Shown here piece after piece: positions 10,532 to 19,044 of a stretch of 64,000 nt of DNA; the first letter of the stretch is position 1, and every line of letters begins with the position of its first letter. The stretch is from assembly GCF_027531905.1 (NCBI RefSeq), contig NZ_JAPZSU010000039.1:1-64000 (forward strand). The letters run 5' to 3'. The translations under genes and the position numbers were made by a program. This DNA comes from Flavobacterium sp. Lineage in GTDB: Bacteria; Bacteroidota; Bacteroidia; Flavobacteriales; Flavobacteriaceae. The notes beneath the pieces were generated by a model. That model worked only from the letters and a program-made list of their open reading frames with translations. It had not been told where the DNA came from and searched no databases.

Positions 10532-11338
10532 ATAAAAAACGTCGTAGGCAAATCGGACTAGCGTACCAATGACTACCACTAGAAAAAAGATGCGGATAAA
10601 ACTATTGCCTTTATTGATAGCCAATTTGGCGCCCAACCATCCACCGAGCGCATTGCTAGCCGCCATAGGAATCGCAATGGCCCAAATGATTTTGCCTTTG
10701 AGCATAAACAAGCAAATCGAACCAAAATTGGTCGCAAGGTTGACCATTTTCGCATTCGCGGAAGCGTGCAAAAAGTCGAAACCCATAATGGCAATAAAAG
10801 CCACAACCAAGAAACTTCCCGTGCCAGGACCAATGAATCCGTCGTACAGACCCACTACAAAACTAATGGTAACAGCATTGATTACTTGGCGTTGAGGGGA
10901 AATATTCTTTTCTATTTGCTGTCCGAAATTCTTCTTGGCATAAGTGTAAACCACCAAAAACGAGAGCACGACCAACAAAAGCGGTTTCATAAAATCATTG
11001 CTCACATAGGTCAGCAAAGTCGACCCCAAAAACGCGGACGGAAATGCCAAAAGCATCATAATTCCGAGTAGTTTCCAGTTTAAATCCACTTTTTTCAAGT
11101 ACTGAAACGCAGCGAAAGAGGTGCCGCTAAAGGCGGGTACTTTTAAGGTTCCAATTACGGTTGCGACAGGAAGACTGGGCAACAAAATGAGTCCGACAGG
11201 TGTTTGAATGAGTCCACCTCCTCCTACTATAGCATCTATAAATCCCGCGGCAAAAGCGGCTAAGCAAAGCAAAAGAATGATGGTACTATCCATTGTGCGG
11301 TGGTTGTTTATTGGTTGCGGCAAAAATAGGAGTATCAA
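10526..11338 (-). CDS. TSUP (TauE/SafE) family anion permease
   Basis: FAAGFIDAIVGGGGLIQTP motif and GLYDGFIGPGTGSF repeat motif; likely start is the internal ATG of MDSTIILLL. Confidence 0.9.
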   Translation of the reverse strand: MILLFLPQPINNHRTMDSTIILLLCLAAFAAGFIDAIVGGGGLIQTPVGLILLPSLPVATVIGTLKVPAFSGTSFAAFQYLKKVDLNWKLLGIMMLLAFPSAFLGSTLLTYVSNDFMKPLLLVVLSFLVVYTYAKKNFGQQIEKNISPQRQVINAVTISFVVGLYDGFIGPGTGSFLVVAFIAIMGFDFLHASANAKMVNLATNFGSICLFMLKGKIIWAIAIPMAASNALGGWLGAKLAINKGNSFIRIFFLVVVIGTLVRFAYDVFYK

Positions 11339-11392
11339 ATGATTTTGAGTATCAATTGAGGAAGATTTTTTTTTTAAACAAAAAGAATTAAC

Positions 11393-11800
11393 TTAACCAC
11401 AAAGGCCACTAAGATTTACACTAAGTCCACAATGGCAACTATATAGCTTTGTGTTACTTGGTGCCTTCTTTGTGTTCTTAGTGGTAAAAAAAATTAACCG
11501 CAAAGGGAGCAAAAAAAATAAAAACATATAAGTCATAACAGTTTTTTAAATTAACCATTTATTTTGAACCATAAAAGACAAATAAGGCCATAGAAGTAAC
11601 TATCTTTGAAAATCTTTGGAATTTGCGTTTTCTATTTAACCACAAAGAGCACAAAGGTTTACGCAAGGGTCGCAAAGAAAGCGATATAACTTTGTGTTAC
11701 TTCTTGGTACAACTTAACCACAAAGGACACTAAGATTTACACTAAGTCCACAATGACAATTATAAAACCCGATAGGTTAACAGATTAAACAGTTAAACGA
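11393..11800. repeat. Intergenic cluster of ACCACAAAG-type repeats
   Basis: TTAACCACAAAGGCCACTAAGATTTACACTAAGTCCACAATGGCAA (from 11393) and TTAACCACAAAGGACACTAAGATTTACACTAAGTCCACAATGACAA (from ~11714); related unit at ~11637; inverted arm TTCTTAGTGGTAA at ~11475. Confidence 0.8.
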
Positions 11801-11855
11801 TTAAACAATTCTAATTCAAAAAAGTTTATTTTTGTGCCCCAAACCCAATTATACA

Positions 11856-12377
11856 ATGGACGCAACAAGAATTATTGAACTAGCTAGTTACACTTTACCC
11901 TCACTAATTACTGGAGTGGTGGCCTATCAATTTTTTAATTTACATACCAAAGACGAGGCAGGACGTCGTCGTTTTTTATTGCATAGAGAAGCTCAAAAAA
12001 CGGCTTTACCTTTACGTTTACAAGCGTATGAGCGTATGACTTTGTTCTTGGAACGCATCAGTTTGAATCAGTTATTAATTCGTATTGCTCCTATTTCGAC
12101 CATAAAAACGGATTATGAACAATTGATTATTGCGCATATCGAACAAGAATTTGAGCATAATTTGACCCAACAAGTGTATATGTCGGATGAATGTTGGAGC
12201 ATCATTTTAACCGCCAAAAACGCAACGATTCAAATGATCCGAATGGCTGCCAAAAAAGAAACCGTAGAAAACGCCAATCAAATGCGTGAGTTGATTTTGA
12301 ATGATTTGTTAGAAAAACAATCACCTAGTAACGCGGCTTTATCGTTTATCAAACAAGAAGTAAGTGATTTATGGTAA
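11856..12377 (+). CDS. Hypothetical protein
   Basis: Complete ORF; start trimmed to ATG 11856 (MDATRIIELASYTLPSLITGVVAYQFF); one N-terminal hydrophobic helix. Confidence 0.65.
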   Translation: MDATRIIELASYTLPSLITGVVAYQFFNLHTKDEAGRRRFLLHREAQKTALPLRLQAYERMTLFLERISLNQLLIRIAPISTIKTDYEQLIIAHIEQEFEHNLTQQVYMSDECWSIILTAKNATIQMIRMAAKKETVENANQMRELILNDLLEKQSPSNAALSFIKQEVSDLW

Positions 12378-12388
12378 TTGCTTTCGGT

Positions 12389-12440
12389 TAACAATTGTGA
12401 GTAGTTGATTCTTGTACCATTCGATTACTCACAACTGTTA
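12389..12440. terminator. Inverted repeat between convergent genes
   Basis: TAACAATTGTGAGTA (12389-12403) vs TACTCACAACTGTTA (12426-12440), 14/15 complementary. Confidence 0.5.
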
Positions 12441-12447
12441 GCTACTA

Positions 12448-14514
12448 CTATTTCTCCACTAATAATCGGTTAAGTTGGAATTTTTCGTTCTCATTTAACT
12501 CAGGTAAAAGTTCCTCAAAACCTACCCTATACTTGGGATCTTTTAGTAATTTACGAATACTGTCTCTTGCGAATTTAGAAAACTGCCATAAATGATGCGT
12601 GGTGGCATTGACTAAATTATGCAACACTTCGGGAGTTACAATCTGAAAGCCAATCAAACTTTCCAACGCATTCTGACGCGTACTTGCTTCAAAATCAAGA
12701 GAAGAATACTGAATCAATTCTTTTGCCAAAGCAGCAGTATCTGCGCTGTAATTGGGTGTATTCAAAGCCAAAGCTAGCCACGTAATTCTCAAATTATAGT
12801 CGTTAAAACCGATCCATTTTTTGGATTGATCCAAATAACGAATTCGGTCATTCTCGAAACTGTTCCATAATTGAAACAAAGCTATTTCTTGCGTTTGATA
12901 AGAAGCATCAGTTAGCAAGGTTTCATAATCGGCTTTAAACGCTTCTGGAACTTTAGGAAATAAATTCGCGATTTTCTGTCGGAGAGACCAATTTTTCGTT
13001 GCCATAGCCACAGCTAACAACTCTTTTATATCGCTGTACGACTCTTTTCGAAGCTGAAAAATAACACTTTCTTTGACCGTATAATAAACATCCGATTGTA
13101 AAATTTTCATCAAAAAATTTTTCTTTTCCGCCAATGGAGTGTTGCGATATTGGTCTAGTTCTAATTGCACTTTTATAACTGAATTTTTACAAAGTAAATC
13201 ATTAGCTTCTAAGGTATTGAACTTAATATCTTCAAGCCATACTTTAGAAAATAATTTCGTGTCAAAAGCGGCAACTTTTTCAACTTCCACAAAAAAATCA
13301 TTGGTATTTACCGATTGAAAAGCGTGTTTCTTGAAGTAGTTTTTTATGGCTTTTTTGAAAGCATTATCGCCAATTTTTTGATGCAACACAAATAAAGTCC
13401 AAGCCCCTTTTTCGTAGAAGGTTAAAGAACTCGCTTTTGCATTCAACACCGGAATGGTATCAGTACGAGAGGCAAATTTGAGCTGCTGCGCTTTTTCATA
13501 TAAATAACTGTAAAAATAATCTTCTCCGTACAATTCCTTTTCAGCCAACAAAGCATAATACGTTGCAAAACCTTCTTGTAACCAATGGTGTTTTCCACTC
13601 TCGGCAGTTATCAAATCACCAAACCACTGATGTGCCAATTCGTGCGCATTGACATTCGTATATTTTCGGTCAGTAAACCCAACTGAATCCACCACATAAC
13701 GACTCGAAAAAGTCGTAGACGAGGTATTCTCCATTCCTGCATACAAAAAATCTCTAACGGGCACCTGCTTGTAATTTTCCCAAGGGTATTTCACACCGAT
13801 TTCTTTTTCCAAAAAATTAAAAATAGCCTCCGAATGGCGATAGGTTGATTCAAAAAACGCTGCATCTTTGGGTTCATAATACCATTCTAAAGGCACGCCA
13901 GAACTGGATTGTTGCGTTTTTTTATCAAATTTACCAATAGCCATCATCAACAAGTACGAACTCATAGGCTTTTGCATTCTGTAGCGCCAGTAAGTGTTAT
14001 TGCCATTAGTTATTTTCTCTTTCAAGGTTCCATTGGCAATGACTTGATAGTTTTTATCAAAGACAATCTCCAAGTTAAAAACCACTTTTTCATTCACATC
14101 ATCAAAACTCGGAAACCAATGGCTAGTATATTTCCCTTGACCCTGCGTCCAAATTTGCAAATTGGCATTCGCCTCAGAACCTATAAAGTATAAAGTTTGC
14201 TTGGGTTTGGCTTCATAAGAAAACTGCACCCATTTTTTGCCTTTTTTAAACGGATGAATCAATAAGAGTTGTTTTCCGTTGGTGGTAAAAGAAACTGGTT
14301 TGTCGTTCAATTTTACATTGGTAAACTGCATATTTTGCGCATCAATCTTAATCGTATCGATGGGTTGCAAGACATTAAAATGATAAGTAATAGTCCCCGC
14401 AATCGTTTTGTCTTTTGGATTAATAAACAATTGCCCATTCGCGGTTTTAAAGTCAACCGATTGCGTTTGTTGTGCAAAAATAAATGAGGTTAAAAAGAGA
14501 AAAATATATTTCAT
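12448..14514 (-). CDS. M1 family metallopeptidase (aminopeptidase N-like)
   Basis: GMENTSS exopeptidase motif and HELAHQWFGDLIT zinc motif; signal peptide. Confidence 0.93.
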   Translation of the reverse strand: MKYIFLFLTSFIFAQQTQSVDFKTANGQLFINPKDKTIAGTITYHFNVLQPIDTIKIDAQNMQFTNVKLNDKPVSFTTNGKQLLLIHPFKKGKKWVQFSYEAKPKQTLYFIGSEANANLQIWTQGQGKYTSHWFPSFDDVNEKVVFNLEIVFDKNYQVIANGTLKEKITNGNNTYWRYRMQKPMSSYLLMMAIGKFDKKTQQSSSGVPLEWYYEPKDAAFFESTYRHSEAIFNFLEKEIGVKYPWENYKQVPVRDFLYAGMENTSSTTFSSRYVVDSVGFTDRKYTNVNAHELAHQWFGDLITAESGKHHWLQEGFATYYALLAEKELYGEDYFYSYLYEKAQQLKFASRTDTIPVLNAKASSLTFYEKGAWTLFVLHQKIGDNAFKKAIKNYFKKHAFQSVNTNDFFVEVEKVAAFDTKLFSKVWLEDIKFNTLEANDLLCKNSVIKVQLELDQYRNTPLAEKKNFLMKILQSDVYYTVKESVIFQLRKESYSDIKELLAVAMATKNWSLRQKIANLFPKVPEAFKADYETLLTDASYQTQEIALFQLWNSFENDRIRYLDQSKKWIGFNDYNLRITWLALALNTPNYSADTAALAKELIQYSSLDFEASTRQNALESLIGFQIVTPEVLHNLVNATTHHLWQFSKFARDSIRKLLKDPKYRVGFEELLPELNENEKFQLNRLLVEK

Positions 14515-14637
14515 CTAAGCAGATTTTCGATAGGATTTGAATTTCAAAGTTACAACAGGGCGTCCGCTTTTAAAAATATCCGCCACGAATTCACTAATAA
14601 ATCCTGAATTATTAATGTTAATGTTGATTGATTAAGT

Positions 14638-14821
14638 ACAAATAAAAAAATAACCACATAGAATCATATGATTAAAGCAAATTAACATAGAGAAAAAAAG
14701 AAATAGCACTATTTCTCACAATAGATGAGCTATGTGAATAGTAAAACGTCTATTTGTTTCTTTTAATGAACTATAAATTCTATGATTCTATGTGGTAAAA
14801 AATATTTTCACCCAACGGGTT
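14638..14821 (+). repeat. ACCACATAGAATCATAG element, copy A
   Basis: ACCACATAGAATCATATGATT ... TATGATTCTATGTGGT inner TIRs, AGAAATAGCACTATTTCT hairpin, right end CACCCAACGGGTT; left outer end missing or diverged. Confidence 0.85.
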
Positions 14822-14925
14822 GTAATAGAATTCGAGTAATTTGATTTTAATCTTAAAAAATTAGTGGCTATTGGTGTAATTCGTGGCTACTTCCTTAATT
14901 TTACAACTTACAAAACAAACCCCAA

Positions 14926-15663
14926 TTGAAAACAAAAGCTTTATTTAACTGGAGCAGCGGCAAAGACTCCGCGCTTGCTTTATACAAAACACTACAAAAT
15001 CCAGAGTTCGAAATCGACTGTCTTTTGACGAGTGTCAACCAAAAATTCCAACGCGTTTCTATGCACGGTCTTCGTGTTGAATTGCTGCACTCACAAGCTG
15101 AAAGCATCGGCTTACCGCTCGAAATCGTCGAAATTCCAGAAATGCCCACGATGGAAGTTTACGAAAATGCCTTAGCCGCAACCTTAACACAACTCAAAAC
15201 CAGAGGTATCACCCACTCGATTTTTGGCGATATTTTCCTCGAAGATTTACGCCAATACCGCGAGGACAAACTCGCCACGATGGACATGAAAGGCGTTTTT
15301 CCGTTGTGGAAAATCCCCACACGAGACCTGATTCAAGAATTTATCGCTTTAGGTTTCAAAACCATCGTCATTTGTGTCAACGAGCGCTATTTGGACCAAA
15401 GTTTTGTGGGACGCATCATTGACCAAGATTTTATCAATGATTTACCAGCAAACGTTGATGTTTGCGGCGAAAACGGCGAATTTCACACCTTTACTTTCGA
15501 CGGCCCATTGTTCAAAAAGCCTATAGATTTTGAAATCGGCGAAATTGTCTACCGAAAATACGAAAAACCAGCCACCACCGATACTTCCGATACCGCCTGC
15601 GACACCAGCGCCTCAGATGCCTTCGATTACGGCTTTTGGTATTGCGATTTAATCCCTAAATAA
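14926..15663 (+). CDS. Diphthine--ammonia ligase-like ATP pyrophosphatase (DUF71 family)
   Basis: NWSSGKDSALALYKTL PP-loop; GDIFLEDLRQYRE; TTG start. Confidence 0.88.
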   Translation: MKTKALFNWSSGKDSALALYKTLQNPEFEIDCLLTSVNQKFQRVSMHGLRVELLHSQAESIGLPLEIVEIPEMPTMEVYENALAATLTQLKTRGITHSIFGDIFLEDLRQYREDKLATMDMKGVFPLWKIPTRDLIQEFIALGFKTIVICVNERYLDQSFVGRIIDQDFINDLPANVDVCGENGEFHTFTFDGPLFKKPIDFEIGEIVYRKYEKPATTDTSDTACDTSASDAFDYGFWYCDLIPK

Positions 15664-15688
15664 GCATTGCATTAGGAGCAGGAAAAAT

Positions 15689-15995
15689 GGGGCTTTTTAG
15701 CCATCAAAGGTCCCGTGATTCGCTATATCTTTGCTTTTCTAAAGAAAAAAAGCAAAGGATGCCGCTACTCCCCTACCGTCTGGACACATCTTTTGATAGA
15801 CCACAGATGACACAGATTGAACGGATTTAAACCAATAAATTTGTTGTCTTTTAAAAAAATGTGTTGAAAAAACATTAAGTTTTATAAATAATATTATCAA
15901 TATACAACCAAAAATCGGCGATAATCTGCGTGCCATTTTAACATAAAAATATTTGTGTCCAGACGGTAGGCTACTCCCGGGGCTAAAAGGCTACA
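15689..15995 (-). repeat. Variable-palindrome intergenic element, copy 1 (interrupted by a MITE at 15773-15969)
   Basis: Reverse complement with insert removed: AGCCCCGGGAGTAGCGGCATCCTTTGCTTTTTTTCTTTAGAAAAGCAAAGATATAGCGAATCACGGGA; matches the copy at 38267. Confidence 0.75.
15773..15969. mobile_element. MITE-like element, 197 bp, 16-bp perfect TIRs, 9-bp target duplication
   Basis: CTACCGTCTGGACACA (15773-15788) and TGTGTCCAGACGGTAG (15954-15969); flanked by GCTACTCCC at 15764-15772 and 15970-15978. Confidence 0.85.
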
Positions 15996-16093
15996 TCCGT
16001 ACTTTTTGGACAAAAAACCGAAGTTCGATTCCTTCTTTCAAAAATTCAAAATCTATACTAGTTTCAGCAAAACAACTAAATCTTTGCAATTAT

Positions 16094-16291
16094 AACCCAA
16101 TGTGCTAAATACAAATAAAAAAATAACTAACCACATAGAATCATAGATTAAAGCAAATCAACATAGAAAAAATAGAAATAGCACTATTTCTCACATAGAT
16201 GACTATGTGAATAGTAAAACGTCTATTTGCTTCTCTTAAAAGCTACAATTTCTATGCTTCTATGTGGTAAAACAATTGCACCCAACACGTT
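16094..16291 (+). repeat. ACCACATAGAATCATAG element, copy B
   Basis: ACCACATAGAATCATAG ... CTATGTGGT, AGAAATAGCACTATTTCT and CACATAGATGACTATGTG hairpins; degenerate outer ends AACCCAATGTGC / GCACCCAACACGTT. Confidence 0.85.
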
Positions 16292-16484
16292 AATTTGGTA
16301 AAAAAAAGAGAACAATAAAGCAAAAGCCTTAAAGTTCTCTCGAATGCGTCATAATTGAAATTAACCAAAAAATCAAATTATAAACAATGTAAGCTGTAGC
16401 CCAAAGTAGTCATTGTTGTAACAATTGTATCCTACTACAAACTGCATCTTATTCATTAGACTACCCTAATCAAAAAAAGTTACA

Positions 16485-17045
16485 TCAATTACTATATTTT
16501 TTTCGTTCCTCAAATAGTTGGAGCAACTGAGTCACTGTATTCCAGTTTCTTATGGTAGCAATGACGTTTAATTTTTTTTCAATATATTTTTGATCGAATC
16601 TCGTTTTTCCGGCGCCTACAGCGTATTTAATGTAAATTCTGTTAGTGTCAATTTGCGCTTCATCGGGTTTTACTTGACTCATTTTTAAATCATTGATACT
16701 ATCACTTTTCAGCGCAATCGAAACAAAAGCCACATACAATTTTTTAAAATCCACTTCTTTTTCCTTCAAAAAAGAATTATTAGCAAAACAAGCTTCCAAA
16801 TCACTTTGGGCAATCACCACCACGGGAACTTCGTGACCAAAAGCCTTGAATATTTCCTGCTTGATTTTAAAACCAACAGCAGCAGCATTTTCTTCTTCAC
16901 TATCCACAAAAACATTTCCGGACTGAATATAGGTTTGTACATTCTTAAAACCAACAGATTCAAGAGTAATCTTCAAAACCTCCATTTTGATCATATTGTG
17001 CCCCGATACATTAATACCTCGGAGAAGCGCTAAGTGTGTTGTCAT
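16485..17045 (-). CDS. DUF1697 domain-containing protein
   Basis: MTTHLALLRGINVSGHNMIKMEVLKITLESVGFKNVQTYIQSGNVF is characteristic. Confidence 0.9.
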   Translation of the reverse strand: MTTHLALLRGINVSGHNMIKMEVLKITLESVGFKNVQTYIQSGNVFVDSEEENAAAVGFKIKQEIFKAFGHEVPVVVIAQSDLEACFANNSFLKEKEVDFKKLYVAFVSIALKSDSINDLKMSQVKPDEAQIDTNRIYIKYAVGAGKTRFDQKYIEKKLNVIATIRNWNTVTQLLQLFEERKKYSN

Positions 17046-17058
17046 TATTTTTTTTGAA

Positions 17059-17505
17059 TTAAATTTTAACCTTTACCACTACTTTTTTTACTTTCGAAAC
17101 CACTCCAGCCTTTACACAAGGACGGTGCAAATCTTCAGGAAAAAACAAGGTAAACATCCCCTCTTCTACTCGCAATAACGAAGTGTCACCTTCATAAAAG
17201 GTATAATCCTTTTCTAGATCTTCTTCCACCATTTTCTGGTTAGTCAAAGGCGCAAAACCCATCAACTCCACCCCACTGATTACATACTGAATATCAATGT
17301 ATTGATGATGACCTTCTAGCACACATTCGGATTCGTCTTTGGTATCATATTCTTGCACAATCGCAACTATTTTATCCGAATCAATTTCGTGCTTTCCAGA
17401 TTCAATAGCCTTTAAATCGGTGGTGGTTATAAACTCAAATCCTTTGGATAATCGTTTGGTAAGCTGACTATATAGTCTGTAATTTTCAATTTTATCAATT
17501 ACCAT
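17059..17505 (-). CDS. YhcH/YjgK/YiaL family protein
   Basis: EGHHQYIDIQYVISGVELMGFAPL and FTLFFPEDLHRPC motifs. Confidence 0.88.
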   Translation of the reverse strand: MVIDKIENYRLYSQLTKRLSKGFEFITTTDLKAIESGKHEIDSDKIVAIVQEYDTKDESECVLEGHHQYIDIQYVISGVELMGFAPLTNQKMVEEDLEKDYTFYEGDTSLLRVEEGMFTLFFPEDLHRPCVKAGVVSKVKKVVVKVKI

Positions 17506-17638
17506 TTATTTTAATTTTAATGATTGTACCTTTTTCTGGTATTTTGCTAAATTAAGGTTTCTTTTTTTTTAAAGCATTCTTTTATAGTAACTCTTGATTA
17601 AAAACCTAGCCAATTTAAAGCAACTAATTAGTTTCCCG

Positions 17639-18829
17639 TTATTTGATTTTTATAGCATAATTTTGTATGGTTTTGTATGATCTGTTTTTCACAATTATTC
17701 GATAATTACCTTTTTCAAGTATTAAGTCGATATTTTGTTTTTTGTCTGTAATTTCTACTACATCTGCAGGAACACCGTTTTGGTCAAATTCATTATCATG
17801 ATAAGCAAAAACCAAAACTGGAAATGTTGCAATAGCTTGAGTCGGAACTGTAAATGGTTTTCTCATTCCTTCTAGTTTTAGCCAATCGGGTCTTTCGTTT
17901 GTATAAGTACTTATGGGAAAAATAAGTGTGCAATCGGCTCTTTTAGTATTGATTTTTCCATTATAAATTTCACCTTTTGCATTTAGCATGACAGAAGGTT
18001 TCTTGATATTTGCCAATTGAATATAGGGCGAATTAAATTTTAAATCCCCTTTTTCAGAACCTGGAATTTGATCAATGGTAAACGGATTTACACCTGTTAA
18101 GTCATTAACCCTAGCAGCCATTGCTTTCTCCCATTGTTTTATCCCTGGAATCCCTTCATTTAGATGATCATAACCACAGTGAATTAAAAATTTTGCATTA
18201 GGATTTTGAATCATTATTCTAGCAATGTTTTCGGCTTGACCAATTTCCCTATCCTTCCCGGTTTTGTAATTTCCATTATCATATTCGAATAAAGTAAAGC
18301 CAATTTTTATGGCTTCTCTAATTAAGTTGGCACTCTGAGATTCATTGGTGTATGCTATTCCTGCTTCTTGAATCATAAATTTTCTTTCATTCAATAAGGA
18401 GTCTTGTATCATTTCCATACCCAAAAAACGATAACCATTTTTATACAAGCCTTTTAACAAAGAAGTAGTGAATACTCTATGTCTGGAATTATTGTGGGCT
18501 TCATTTAGTATGATTAATTTTTCATTCTTCGAGCGATTTAAAATATACTTTTTTGCATCTTGGGGCTTAAAACTTTTAAAATAAGCGCTATCTTGAGCTG
18601 TGATGGAAGGGATTTTAGACATTGTTTTATCCCATGTTTGCAGTGCCTTTTTATAATTTCCAGATATGGAATAATATGTTGCACCATATTGAAATCTCCA
18701 TGACACAGTATCTTTTTCCATATACAACTCTATATCGTCCGAGAATTTATAATTTTCTTTAGTTATTTGAGCATTTATTTCACTATTGAACAAAAGCAGA
18801 ACAAAGACAATGGTTGAGGCTAGTTTCAT
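17639..18829 (-). CDS. Secreted hypothetical protein, possible ChaN/erythromycin-esterase-like fold
   Basis: Signal peptide; LIILNEAHNNSRHR and FLGMEMIQDSLLNER segments resemble that fold class. Confidence 0.5.
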   Translation of the reverse strand: MKLASTIVFVLLLFNSEINAQITKENYKFSDDIELYMEKDTVSWRFQYGATYYSISGNYKKALQTWDKTMSKIPSITAQDSAYFKSFKPQDAKKYILNRSKNEKLIILNEAHNNSRHRVFTTSLLKGLYKNGYRFLGMEMIQDSLLNERKFMIQEAGIAYTNESQSANLIREAIKIGFTLFEYDNGNYKTGKDREIGQAENIARIMIQNPNAKFLIHCGYDHLNEGIPGIKQWEKAMAARVNDLTGVNPFTIDQIPGSEKGDLKFNSPYIQLANIKKPSVMLNAKGEIYNGKINTKRADCTLIFPISTYTNERPDWLKLEGMRKPFTVPTQAIATFPVLVFAYHDNEFDQNGVPADVVEITDKKQNIDLILEKGNYRIIVKNRSYKTIQNYAIKIK

Positions 18830-18979
18830 TTGGTTGTTTTTTTTAATTGGTAAAAATTATCACATTTTCAAATATAGTACTATTCACACACATATTCCAA
18901 GTAAACCCATTTCCAAATCTAGAAACAATCTAGTATCTTCGCTTTGCGAAAAATAATGTAGCACTTTAAAATTCATATC

Positions 18980-19044
18980 AACTCAAAACCGACAACTCAA
19001 AACTGATAACTCAAAACTGATAACTGATAACTGATAACTCAAAA
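18980..19044. repeat. Short degenerate tandem repeat upstream of recG
   Basis: Iterated AACTCAAAACTGAT / AACTGAT units. Confidence 0.8.

Noticed and set aside
10569-11071. Plus-strand ORFs opposite the TSUP permease (10569, 10766) and same-strand shadow 10579
   Set aside because: Overlap a well-supported membrane transporter gene; no motifs.
15739-15936. 65-aa minus-strand ORF in the track
   Set aside because: Lies almost entirely in the MITE and its target repeat; no coding signature.
16010-16050. T-loop-like GTTCGATTCC suggesting a tRNA
   Set aside because: No acceptor, D or anticodon stems around it.
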